A stretch of 14,507 bases of DNA from an uncultured Collinsella sp. (GTDB taxonomy: Bacteria; Actinomycetota; Coriobacteriia; Coriobacteriales; Coriobacteriaceae), in contig CAAENY010000079.1 in the NCBI GenBank assembly GCA_900757465.1, forward strand, positions 1-14,507, given 5' to 3'. Shown here piece by piece: positions 6,254 to 13,220 of the stretch; position 1 is the stretch's first letter; each line of letters begins with the position of its first letter. Position numbers and translations under genes: made by a program. Under the pieces are notes generated by a model that worked only from the letters and a program-made list of their open reading frames with translations, made no database searches and was not told the DNA's origin.

Positions 6254-7558
6254 ATGCAGACGATCTACCAGAAGATGGAAACCACCGAACTCGATGCCGC
6301 CATCGAGGCGCTCAAAGCCGAGGTCGCCGAGGTCAAGGCCAAGGGCCTGGCGCTCGACATGGCCCGCGGCAAGCCGTCGCCCTCCCAGGTGGACATCTCT
6401 CGACCCATGCTCGATATTCTCAATGCCGACGCCGATCTGCACGACGGCAACGTCGACTGCTCCAACTACGGCTGCTTTGAGGGCATTCCCTCGGCACGCA
6501 AGCTGGCGGGGGAGTTCTTGGGTTGCCCCGCCGAGCAGACGCTCGTACTGGGTTCGTCGAGCCTTTTGATCGAGCACGACATCGCCGGCATGTTCTGGCG
6601 CTGCGGCTCGTGCGGTAGCGACCCTTGGGAGGCTTACGAGGCTGCGCACGACGGCAAGAAGGTCAAGTTTCTGTGTCCTGTTCCCGGTTACGATCGCCAC
6701 TTTGGCATCACCGCCGATCTGGGTATCGAGAACGTTCCCGTTGCGATGACCGACAACGGCCCCGACATGGATGAGGTCGAGCGCCTGGTTGCCGCCGACG
6801 ACTCCATCAAGGGCATCTGGTGCGTGCCCAAGTATTCCAACCCCACGGGCATCACCTTTAGCGAGGACACCGTGCGTCGCCTGGTCGAGATGCACACGGC
6901 CGCGCCCGATTTTCGCATCTTCTGGGACAACGCCTACTGCGTGCACGACCTGTATGACGAGACCGACGAGCTCGCAAACATCTTTGACCTCGCTCGCGCG
7001 GCGGGCACCGAGGACCGCGTGGTGGCCTTTGCCTCGACGTCCAAGATCACCTTCCCGGGCGCCGGCATCGGCTTTATCGGCGCGAGCCCTGCGGTCATCG
7101 CGGAGTTCTCCAAGCGCCTCAAGGCCGGCCTCATCAGTGCCGACAAACTCAACCAGCTGCGTCACGTGCGCTTCCTTCCCACCATCGAGGCGGTCAAGGA
7201 GCACATGAAAAAGCATGCCGAGTTCCTGCGTCCGCGCTTTGAGGCCGTCGAGCGCAAGCTCACCGAGGGCCTGGGCGACACGGGTTGTGCCACCTGGACG
7301 CACCCCCGCGGCGGCTACTTTGTAAGCTTCGATGGTCCCGAGGGCTCGGCCCAGAAGGTCGCCGCGCTCTGCGCCGACCTGGGCGTCAAGCTCACGCCGG
7401 CCGGTGCTACCTGGCCCTATGGCAAGGACCCGCGCGACACCAACATCCGCATCGCGCCGAGCTATCCCACGGTCGAGGACCTGGAGGCCGCGCTCGATGT
7501 GCTGGTGCTGGCCGTTAAGCTCGTCGCTGCCGAGCTTGCGCGTGCCGAGCGCGCCTAA
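6254..7558 (+). CDS. class Ic aspartate-type aminotransferase (PLP-dependent)
   Basis: Cytoplasmic fold-type I pyridoxal-phosphate enzyme, 434 residues. It has the hallmarks of the subgroup Ic aspartate aminotransferases described in actinobacteria: an N-terminal LALDMARGKPSP segment (32-43), NYGCFEGIP (71-79) near the N-terminus, and PLP-contact motifs KYSNPTGI (Asn196), FWDNAYCVHD (Asp225 and Tyr228) and STSKITFPGAG with Lys264 as the Schiff-base lysine. A C-terminal NIRIAPSYP segment carries the arginine expected to bind the substrate carboxylate. The probable reaction is aspartate plus 2-oxoglutarate to oxaloacetate plus glutamate; other amino acids are possible. The ATG at 6254 has GAAAGG 8 bases upstream. 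The next gene, a STAS-domain protein, begins 51 bases later with no terminator between, so they may share a transcript. Confidence 0.9.
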   Translation: MQTIYQKMETTELDAAIEALKAEVAEVKAKGLALDMARGKPSPSQVDISRPMLDILNADADLHDGNVDCSNYGCFEGIPSARKLAGEFLGCPAEQTLVLGSSSLLIEHDIAGMFWRCGSCGSDPWEAYEAAHDGKKVKFLCPVPGYDRHFGITADLGIENVPVAMTDNGPDMDEVERLVAADDSIKGIWCVPKYSNPTGITFSEDTVRRLVEMHTAAPDFRIFWDNAYCVHDLYDETDELANIFDLARAAGTEDRVVAFASTSKITFPGAGIGFIGASPAVIAEFSKRLKAGLISADKLNQLRHVRFLPTIEAVKEHMKKHAEFLRPRFEAVERKLTEGLGDTGCATWTHPRGGYFVSFDGPEGSAQKVAALCADLGVKLTPAGATWPYGKDPRDTNIRIAPSYPTVEDLEAALDVLVLAVKLVAAELARAERA

Positions 7559-7565
7559 CGCGCGG

Positions 7566-7592
7566 CTTTCCGTACTTTCCGCACTTTCGATA
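7566..7592 (+). repeat. three tandem 9-bp near-repeats
   Basis: CTTTCCGTA, CTTTCCGCA and CTTTCGATA follow one another without gap in the 51-base space between the aminotransferase and STAS genes. The array may be incidental. Its 9-base period keeps it pyrimidine-rich just ahead of the AAAGGAG ribosome site of the next gene. Confidence 0.45.
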
Positions 7593-7609
7593 CGTAAAGG
7601 AGCGTATAC

Positions 7610-7924
7610 ATGGATTTGGGTATTTCCACCAACCCCACGCCAGAGCTCTACACCATTAAGGTAACCGGCGAGATCGATATCTCTAACGCCGATAGCCTGC
7701 GCAATGCCATCGACCTGGCGCTCGAGCAGCCCACCGAGGCCGTTGAGCTCGATTTTGCCCAGGTGAGCTACATCGATTCGACGGGCATTGGCGTGCTCGT
7801 GGGCGCCGCGCACCACGCGGTCGACCACGGCAAGCGCTTTAGCTGCACCAATGTGCAGCCCCCGGTGATGCGCGTGGTCCAGCTGTTGGGTGTCGACCAG
7901 GAGATTTCGATCACCGCTGCATAA
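7610..7924 (+). CDS. STAS-domain anti-sigma-factor antagonist (SpoIIAA/RsbV-like)
   Basis: A 104-residue single STAS-domain protein. In the known SpoIIAA/RsbV systems the dephosphorylated protein binds an anti-sigma kinase and releases a sigma factor, and phosphorylation of one serine switches it off. The diagnostic segment VSYIDSTGIGVLVG is at 52-65, with Ser57 at the phosphorylation position. The start TIKVTGEIDISNADSLRNAI matches the first strand and helix of the fold. No RsbW/SpoIIAB-type kinase, phosphatase or sigma factor gene is adjacent, so the partners are elsewhere and the pathway is unknown. AAAGGAG lies 7 bases before the ATG. It could equally act in a sigma-independent pathway, as some orphan STAS proteins do. 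Confidence 0.9.
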   Translation: MDLGISTNPTPELYTIKVTGEIDISNADSLRNAIDLALEQPTEAVELDFAQVSYIDSTGIGVLVGAAHHAVDHGKRFSCTNVQPPVMRVVQLLGVDQEISITAA

Positions 7925-7933
7925 TCTTTGCCC

Positions 7934-7954
7934 CCAAACGGGCGTGCCGTTTGG
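7934..7954 (+). terminator. probable terminator after the STAS gene
   Basis: CCAAACGG (7934-7941) and CCGTTTGG (7947-7954) form a perfect 8-bp stem with a 5-base loop, 10 bases after the stop codon. The following sequence CATATGTTTG is only moderately T-rich, so efficiency is uncertain. Confidence 0.5.
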
Positions 7955-7968
7955 CATATGTTTGTGAT

Positions 7969-8002
7969 GCGCTCGGACGTTTTGGCGTTCGGGCGCTATA
8001 CT
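7969..8002 (+). promoter_or_regulatory. tatA promoter with an inverted repeat in the spacer
   Basis: The -10 box TATACT is at 7997-8002. Immediately upstream, GCGCTCGGACG (7969-7979) and CGTTCGGGCGC (7986-7996) make an 11-bp inverted repeat with two G-T mismatches and a TTTTGG centre. It occupies the whole -35 and spacer zone, so a protein bound there would occlude RNA polymerase. It might alternatively be a transcript hairpin from the upstream gene. Confidence 0.4.
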
Positions 8003-8045
8003 TGACCGAATGAATAGACGAGTTCCGGCCGAATGGCGCGGTGCG

Positions 8046-8072
8046 GGCTCGACTCACATCGAGCCTTGGAGG
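8046..8072 (+). promoter_or_regulatory. hairpin abutting the tatA ribosome-binding site
   Basis: GGCTCGA (8046-8052) and TCGAGCC (8059-8065) form a perfect 7-bp stem with loop CTCACA. The Shine-Dalgarno TGGAGG (8067-8072) begins 2 bases after the stem and is 5 bases from the GTG start. This repeats the hairpin-then-Shine-Dalgarno arrangement seen before nhaA. Confidence 0.45.
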
Positions 8073-8077
8073 TATGT

Positions 8078-8665
8078 GTGTTTGGTATTGGAGAGGGTGA
8101 GCTGGCAATCATCGTGGTCTTCGGCTTTTTGCTGTTTGGCCCGGATAAGCTCCCGCAGATGGGCCGCACGATCGGCCGTGCCATCCGTCAGTTCCGCGAG
8201 ACGCAGGAAAAGATGACGGCCGTTGTTCAGTCCGAGATTATCGATCCGGTGAGCGAGGCCGCGTCGGCCCCGGTCAAGCCCAAGAAGGCTGCTGCGACCG
8301 ACGACGATTCCGATGCGGACGAGGATGCCGCCGAGACGGCAGCGCCCGCCAAGAAGGAGACCTTTGCCGAGCGTCGCGCCCGTCTTGCTGCCGAGAAGGC
8401 CGCAAGCGAGGGTGCTGTTGAGGGCGAGAATGCTGCCGAGGAGCCTGCGACCGAGGGCGGCGACGCCGGGTCTGCCGATGCCGCCGCCGAGCCCGAGCCT
8501 GCTGCAGAGCCGGAGCCCGAGCCCGAGCCGGCAGAGCCCACGACGGCTGACCTCTACGCCCGTCGTCCCCGCAAGCGCAAGGCCGTCGTCGACCAGCTCG
8601 CTCGCGAGCTCGAGGCCGAGGACGACGCCGCTGCCGCCGACGCCCCGAAGGGAGGCGATGAGTAA
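8078..8665 (+). CDS. tatA: twin-arginine translocase subunit TatA/TatB family
   Basis: Membrane component that, with TatC, exports folded proteins carrying twin-arginine signals. The start is the GTG at 8078, giving MFGIGEGELAIIVVFGFLLF, one N-terminal membrane helix (about 5-20), the hinge FGPDKLP (20-26) and the amphipathic helix MGRTIGRAIRQFRETQEKM. TGGAGG is 5 bases upstream, and the ATG at 8033 would add 15 unrelated residues. At 195 residues it is far longer than a usual TatA (60-90). The extra part is acidic and low-complexity (Asp/Glu/Ala), with a Pro-Glu repeat (EPEPAAEPEPEPEPAEP, 138-154), then a basic patch RRPRKRKAVVDQ. The length and the Glu at position 8 also recall TatB. No second tatA/tatB copy is in the window. 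The stop codon overlaps the tatC ATG by one base. Confidence 0.88.
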   Translation: MFGIGEGELAIIVVFGFLLFGPDKLPQMGRTIGRAIRQFRETQEKMTAVVQSEIIDPVSEAASAPVKPKKAAATDDDSDADEDAAETAAPAKKETFAERRARLAAEKAASEGAVEGENAAEEPATEGGDAGSADAAAEPEPAAEPEPEPEPAEPTTADLYARRPRKRKAVVDQLARELEAEDDAAAADAPKGGDE

Positions 8666-9456
8666 TGCCTATCGGACCTGCGCGCATGCCGCTCTTCGAT
8701 CACCTGGGCGAGCTCCGTCGCCGCCTGACCATCGTGGTCGTGTCGGTGTTTGCCGCCGCCATCGTGCTGTATTTCGCCACGCCCGTGGTGCTCGACATCC
8801 TGGAAGACCCCATCCGCTCCTTTGTGCCGGACGGTAAGTTCTACATCACCACCACGCTCGGCGGCTTTGGACTGCGCTTCTCGCTGGCCATCAAGATGGC
8901 CGTGGTCATGTGCACGCCCATGATCATCTGGCAGATTCTGGCATTTTTCCTGCCGGCACTGCGTCCCAACGAGCGCAAATGGGTCGTGCCCACGGTGCTC
9001 GCCTCGACGGTGCTGTTCTTCCTGGGTGCCATCTTCTGCTACTTCATCATCATCCCGGCGGGCTTTGAGTGGCTCATCGGCGAGACCTCGGCCGTCGCCA
9101 CGGCGCTGCCCGACCTGGAGAACTACGTCAACATGGAGCTGCTCTTTATGATCGGCTTTGGTGTGGCGTTTGAGCTGCCGCTCATCATCTTCTACCTGTC
9201 TGTTTTCCACATCGTGTCCTACGCGGCCTTCCGCAGCGCCTGGCGCTACGTGTACGTAGGCCTGCTTGTGGGCTCGGCTGTGATTACGCCCGACGGTTCG
9301 CCCGTCACGCTGGGCCTTATGTACGGTGCCCTGCTTTCGCTCTACGAGATCTCGCTCGCCATCGCCCGCGTGGTCATTACCGCGCGCGAGGGCAAGGAGG
9401 GCCTGTTCGTGAGCCGTCTGGACCTGTTCTCGGACGACGAGGACGACGAGGAGTAA
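8665..9456 (+). CDS. tatC: twin-arginine translocase subunit TatC
   Basis: Polytopic membrane receptor for twin-arginine signal peptides, 263 residues with six predicted membrane helices. Conserved sites are HLGELRRRL (13-21, Glu16, matching E. coli Glu15), FFLPALRPNER (94-104, Glu103), FGVAFELP (165-172, Glu170) and AVITPDGSP (205-213). The C-terminus is a short, strongly acidic cytoplasmic tail (DLFSDDEDDEE). The ATG at 8665 overlaps the tatA stop (TAATG), which indicates translational coupling; GGGAGG lies a little further upstream than usual. An internal ATG at codon 8 is a possible alternative start. The tatC stop is 6 bases before hypA. Confidence 0.96.
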   Translation: MPIGPARMPLFDHLGELRRRLTIVVVSVFAAAIVLYFATPVVLDILEDPIRSFVPDGKFYITTTLGGFGLRFSLAIKMAVVMCTPMIIWQILAFFLPALRPNERKWVVPTVLASTVLFFLGAIFCYFIIIPAGFEWLIGETSAVATALPDLENYVNMELLFMIGFGVAFELPLIIFYLSVFHIVSYAAFRSAWRYVYVGLLVGSAVITPDGSPVTLGLMYGALLSLYEISLAIARVVITAREGKEGLFVSRLDLFSDDEDDEE

Positions 9457-9462
9457 ATCGGT

Positions 9463-9819
9463 ATGCACGAGGTTGGCATTGTCAACGGCATACTCGATAC
9501 AGTGATTCGCGCGGCGCGTGGGGCGGGGGCCTCGCGCGCCGTTTTGGTGACGCTGCGTATCGGGGATATGACCGAGGTTGTGCGCGAGGCGCTCAACTTT
9601 GCGTGGGAGACGTTTCGCGACGAGGATCTGCTCACGCGCGGCTGCGAGCTCGCGGTGGAGGAGATCCATCCGCAAAGTGAATGCCTGGACTGCGGCGAGG
9701 TCTTTGACCACGACCGCTTCCATTGCCGCTGCCCCCAATGCGGCGGCGCCAACGTGCGCCTGCTACATGGTCGCGAGCTCGACATCGCAAGTATCGAAAT
9801 CGAAACCCCTGACGATTAG
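9463..9819 (+). CDS. hypA: hydrogenase/nickel maturation factor HypA
   Basis: Cytoplasmic nickel-delivering accessory protein, 118 residues, the family's normal length. The N-terminal MHEVGIVNGI contains the nickel-ligand motif Met1-His2-Glu3, so the start is fixed. A structural zinc site follows: Cys74 and Cys77 (SECLDCGEVF) with Cys90 and Cys93 (CRCPQCGG). HypA works with HypB to insert nickel into NiFe hydrogenases, and in some bacteria also urease. It begins 6 bases after tatC and its ribosome site (GAGGAG) lies inside the tatC 3' end, so it is almost certainly on the tat transcript. No hydrogenase or urease structural gene is present in the window. Confidence 0.96.
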   Translation: MHEVGIVNGILDTVIRAARGAGASRAVLVTLRIGDMTEVVREALNFAWETFRDEDLLTRGCELAVEEIHPQSECLDCGEVFDHDRFHCRCPQCGGANVRLLHGRELDIASIEIETPDD

Positions 9820-9827
9820 CCCACTAG

Positions 9828-9849
9828 CCATCTGGTGATGGGGTATAAA
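9828..9849 (+). promoter_or_regulatory. small hairpin and -10-like box between hypA and hypB
   Basis: CCATC/GATGG (9828-9832 and 9837-9841) forms a 5-bp stem with a TGGT loop, directly followed by TATAAA (9844-9849). The box could give hypB a secondary promoter with a very short leader. No -35 is recognisable, and hypB may simply be read through from hypA. Confidence 0.25.
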
Positions 9850-9874
9850 GGGGCCAAAGTAAGGAGTGCCGAGT

Positions 9875-10558
9875 ATGGCTGAGAAAACGATTGATATTGC
9901 GTCGCCGATCCTGTCGCGCAACGAACGCCTGGCAGATCAGCTGCGTCAGCGATTTAATGAGACAAACACCTACGTGATCAACGTCTTGTCGAGCCCTGGT
10001 TCGGGCAAGACCACCACGATCCTGGGCACCAACGAGCGCCTGCGCGGCAAGGCCGGCTTGCGCTGCGCCGTCATCGAGGGCGACATCGCCTCGGATGTCG
10101 ACGCCATCACCATGAAGGAAGCCGGCATGCCCGCCATCCAGATCAACACGGGCGGCCTGTGCCACCTCGAGGGCAACATGATCATGGAAGCTGTCGATGC
10201 GTTCGACCAGGCCGTCGGTCTGGAGAACATCGACGTCATCTTTATCGAAAATGTGGGCAACCTAGTCTGCCCGGTCGACTTTGACCTGGGCGAGAACCTG
10301 TCCATCATGATCCTCTCGGTGCCCGAGGGCGACGACAAGCCCATCAAGTACCCGGGCATCTTCCAGCACGCCGGCGCGCAGCTGCTCAACAAGGTCGACG
10401 TGGCCCCAGCTTTCGATTTTGACATGGATAGGTATACTAAGACACTCGATGACCTCAATCCGCAGGCGCCGCGGTTTGCCGTGAGCGCGCGCAAGGGCGA
10501 GGGCATGGATGCCTGGTGCGATTGGCTCATCGGGCAGATCGAGCAAGCAAGGGCGTAA
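9875..10558 (+). CDS. hypB: hydrogenase nickel incorporation GTPase HypB
   Basis: Cytoplasmic GTPase that hands nickel to the hydrogenase large subunit with HypA; 227 residues. Motifs are the P-loop LSSPGSGKTTT (38-48), EGDIASDVDA (68-77), the metal site GGLCHLEGN (Cys96-His97) with Cys132 in ENVGNLVCPVDFD, and the guanine-specificity LLNKVDV (Asn172-Lys173-Asp175). It lacks both the N-terminal cysteine motif and the histidine-rich nickel store found in some HypB proteins, leaving only the G-domain metal site. The ATG at 9875 is chosen because AAGGAG is 8 bases upstream; the in-frame GTG at 9866 overlaps that site. It lies 55 bases after hypA and 54 bases before the topoisomerase gene. HypC, D, E and F are absent here. 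Confidence 0.95.
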   Translation: MAEKTIDIASPILSRNERLADQLRQRFNETNTYVINVLSSPGSGKTTTILGTNERLRGKAGLRCAVIEGDIASDVDAITMKEAGMPAIQINTGGLCHLEGNMIMEAVDAFDQAVGLENIDVIFIENVGNLVCPVDFDLGENLSIMILSVPEGDDKPIKYPGIFQHAGAQLLNKVDVAPAFDFDMDRYTKTLDDLNPQAPRFAVSARKGEGMDAWCDWLIGQIEQARA

Positions 10559-10612
10559 ATCGGCCGCCATACGGGCGGGCGTAGCCGCAGAGACACGAGA
10601 TAGGAGCCTCTT

Positions 10613-13189
10613 TTGAAGCTCATCATCGCCGAGAAAAACGACGCCGCACGTCAGATTGCCGAGCGTCTGTCCACGGGCAAACCCAAAAAGGACAAGGTGT
10701 ACAACACCGCCATCTACCGTTTTGAGTGGAAGGGCGAGGAGTGCGTGACCATCGGCCTTGCCGGTCACATCCTGGCGCCCGATTTTTGCGACAGCGTGCT
10801 GTTCGATAAAAAGCTGGGTTGGTATTCGGTGACCGAGGACGGCGAGATGCTGCCGGCCGACATGCCCGACGGTCTGGCCCGTCCGCCCTACGACACCAAG
10901 CGCAAGCCGTTCCTTGCCGACGGTATCTCCATTAAGGGCTGGAAGCTCGAGAGCCTGCCCTACCTCACGTGGGCACCGGTCATTAAACTGCCGGCCGAGA
11001 AGGAACTCATTCGCTCGCTCAAGAACCTGGCTAAGAAGTCCGACAGCGTCATCATCGCTACGGACTTCGATCGCGAGGGCGAGCTGATCGGTTCGGACGC
11101 CCTCAACAAGGTGCGCGAGGTTGCGCCCGACTTGCCGGTCGCCCGCGCCCAGTATTCTTCGTTTACCAAGGCCGAGATCACGCAGGCCTTCGATAACCTT
11201 GTCTCGCTCGACCAGAACCTGGCTGACGCCGGCGAGAGCCGTCAGCACATCGACCTCATTTGGGGTGCGGTGCTGACACGCTACCTGACGCTCGCCAAGT
11301 TTGGCGGCTTTGGTAACGTGCGCTCTGCCGGCCGCGTGCAGACGCCGACACTCGCCCTGGTGGTCGAGCGCGAGCGCGAGCGCATGGCGTTTGTGCCCGA
11401 GGACTATTGGCAGATTCGCGGCATGGGTGCCGCTCAGGGCGCTGCCGAGGACGACCGCTTTAAGATCGCGCACAAGACGGCGCGTTTTACCGACAAAGAT
11501 GCTGCCGAGACGGCGTACGGCCACGTTGACGGCGCTACGACGGCAACCGTCGCCGCGGTGACCAAGCGCTCCCGCAAGCAGCAGCCGCCCACGCCGTTTG
11601 CGACGACCTCGCTGCAGGCCGCCGCCGCGGCCGAGGGCATCTCGCCTGCGCGTACCATGCGCATCGCCGAGTCCCTCTACATGGCCGGCCTCATCAGCTA
11701 CCCGCGTGTCGACAACACCGTGTACCCCGCGACGCTCGATCTGGGCGCCGTGGTGAGCGACCTTGCAAAGATCAACCCGGCGCTGGCGCCCGTGTGCAAA
11801 AAGGTGCTCGCCGGCCCCATGAAGCCCACGCGCGGCAAGGTCGAGACCACCGACCACCCGCCCATCTATCCCACGGGCGAGGGCGATCCGTCCGCGCTCG
11901 ATGGCGGTCAGCGCAAGCTCTACGACCTGATCGCGCGCCGCTTCCTGGCGACGCTTATGGGTCCTGCGACCATCGAGAACACCAAGCTCGAGCTCGACGT
12001 CAACGGCGAACCGTTCGTGGCTTCGGGCGATGTGCTCGTGACCCCAGGTTTCCGCGAGGCATACCCGTACGGTCTCAAGCGCGACGAGCAGATGCCGCCG
12101 CTGGAGCAGGGCGACACGGTCGACGTGTTCGACATTAAGCTCGAGGCCAAGCAGACCGAGCCGCCCGCGCGCTACAGCCAGGGCAAGCTCGTGCAAGAGA
12201 TGGAAAAGCGTGGCCTGGGCACCAAGTCCACGCGCGCGAGCATCATCGAGCGCCTGTATGCCGTGCGCTATCTCAAAAACGATCCCGTTGAGCCGAGCCA
12301 GCTGGGCATCGCCATCATCGACGCGCTGACGCAATTTGCCCCGCGCATCACGAGCCCCGATATGACCAGCGAGCTCGACGGCGATATGACCCGCGTCGAG
12401 CGCGGCGAGGACACCGAAGAGCATGTCGTGACGCACTCGCGCGCGCTGCTGGCCGGCGTGCTCGACGAGCTGCTCAAGCACACGCAGGAGCTAGGCGACG
12501 CCATCAGCGACGCCGTCACGGCCGATGCACGCGTGGGCGCTTGCCCCAAGTGCGGCAAGGACCTGGTTATGAAGACGAGCGCCAAGACCCGCGGCAGCTT
12601 TATCGGCTGCATGGGCTGGCCCGACTGCGATGTGACCTATCCGGTGCCGAGCGGCGTCAAGGTGAGCCCGCTCGAGGGCGAGGCGGCCGTGTGCCCCGAG
12701 TGCGGCGCGCCGCGCATTAAGTGCCAGCCGTTCCGCCAGAAGGCCTTCGAGATTTGCGTGAATCCCACGTGCCCCACCAACTACGAGCCCGACCTTAAGG
12801 TGGGCGAGTGCAAGGTGTGTGCCGAGGCCGGACGTCATGGCGATCTGATTGCGCACAAGAGTGAGAAGAGCGGCAAGCGCTTTATCCGCTGCACCAACTA
12901 CGATGACTGCGGCGTGAGCTATCCGCTGCCGGCGCGCGGCAAGCTCGAGGCGACGGGCGAGACTTGCCCCGAGTGCGGCGCTCCCATCGTGGTGGTCAAC
13001 ACGGCGCGCGGTCCGTGGCGCATCTGCGTGAACATGGACTGCCCGACCAAGGAGAAGAAGCCCGCCCGCGGCCGCAAGACCACGACCAAGGCGAGCACGG
13101 CCAAGAAGGCGACGGCTAAGAAAGCCACTGCCGCCAAGAAGACGACCGCGAAGAAGTCGACTGCCAAGAAAGCAGCCGCCGACAAGTAA
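10613..13189 (+). CDS. type IA DNA topoisomerase, archaeal-like, with zinc ribbons and basic tail
   Basis: Relaxes or decatenates DNA by cutting one strand. 858 residues. The TOPRIM domain begins MKLIIAEKNDAARQIA and carries the metal triad in IIATDFDREGELIG (Asp151, Asp153, Glu155). SAGRVQTPTLALV is at 238-250. The active-site tyrosine is Tyr363 in LISYPRVDNTVYP, DHPPIYPTG is at 414-422 and LGTKSTRASIIERL at 535-548. The LISYPR.DNTVYP and DHPPIYPT segments resemble archaeal topoisomerase I more than E. coli TopA or TopB. The C-terminus has four Cys-rich modules (starting near 644, 694, 733 and 785) and a Lys/Thr/Ala tail (817-858, AKKATAKKATAAKKTTAKKS). The start is TTG at 10613, supported by TAGGAG 6 bases upstream. 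Valine replaces the usual Thr after the Pro-Arg of the active-site motif. It may be read with hypB. Type IA is certain; the archaeal affinity is inference. Confidence 0.93.
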   Translation: MKLIIAEKNDAARQIAERLSTGKPKKDKVYNTAIYRFEWKGEECVTIGLAGHILAPDFCDSVLFDKKLGWYSVTEDGEMLPADMPDGLARPPYDTKRKPFLADGISIKGWKLESLPYLTWAPVIKLPAEKELIRSLKNLAKKSDSVIIATDFDREGELIGSDALNKVREVAPDLPVARAQYSSFTKAEITQAFDNLVSLDQNLADAGESRQHIDLIWGAVLTRYLTLAKFGGFGNVRSAGRVQTPTLALVVERERERMAFVPEDYWQIRGMGAAQGAAEDDRFKIAHKTARFTDKDAAETAYGHVDGATTATVAAVTKRSRKQQPPTPFATTSLQAAAAAEGISPARTMRIAESLYMAGLISYPRVDNTVYPATLDLGAVVSDLAKINPALAPVCKKVLAGPMKPTRGKVETTDHPPIYPTGEGDPSALDGGQRKLYDLIARRFLATLMGPATIENTKLELDVNGEPFVASGDVLVTPGFREAYPYGLKRDEQMPPLEQGDTVDVFDIKLEAKQTEPPARYSQGKLVQEMEKRGLGTKSTRASIIERLYAVRYLKNDPVEPSQLGIAIIDALTQFAPRITSPDMTSELDGDMTRVERGEDTEEHVVTHSRALLAGVLDELLKHTQELGDAISDAVTADARVGACPKCGKDLVMKTSAKTRGSFIGCMGWPDCDVTYPVPSGVKVSPLEGEAAVCPECGAPRIKCQPFRQKAFEICVNPTCPTNYEPDLKVGECKVCAEAGRHGDLIAHKSEKSGKRFIRCTNYDDCGVSYPLPARGKLEATGETCPECGAPIVVVNTARGPWRICVNMDCPTKEKKPARGRKTTTKASTAKKATAKKATAAKKTTAKKSTAKKAAADK

Positions 13190-13220
13190 CAGCGCAGCCG
13201 AAACATTGACCAAAACAAAA

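Noticed and set aside
6212..7957. 581-codon open frame on the minus strand opposite the aminotransferase and STAS genes
   Set aside because: It covers two real genes with clear motifs, and its translation is low-complexity without any family signature.
8033..8077. Upstream ATG start for tatA
   Set aside because: It adds 15 residues that do not resemble a Tat protein, and the hairpin and TGGAGG site fall inside it. The GTG at 8078 gives the canonical MFGIG start.
9866..9874. Upstream GTG start for hypB
   Set aside because: It overlaps the AAGGAG ribosome site that is correctly spaced for the ATG at 9875.
10432..10440. TATACT box inside hypB as a promoter for the topoisomerase gene
   Set aside because: It lies about 175 bases upstream inside coding sequence in a conserved gene, with no -35, and is probably chance.
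10262..12481. 739-codon open frame on the minus strand opposite hypB and the topoisomerase gene
   Set aside because: It is antisense to two securely identified genes and has no recognisable domain. Long open frames opposite GC-rich genes are a codon-bias by-product.
13082..13180. AAG/GCC-rich repeats at the end of the topoisomerase gene as a tandem repeat element
   Set aside because: They are explained by the Lys/Ala/Thr-rich protein tail; codons vary between units, so it is not a DNA-level repeat array.
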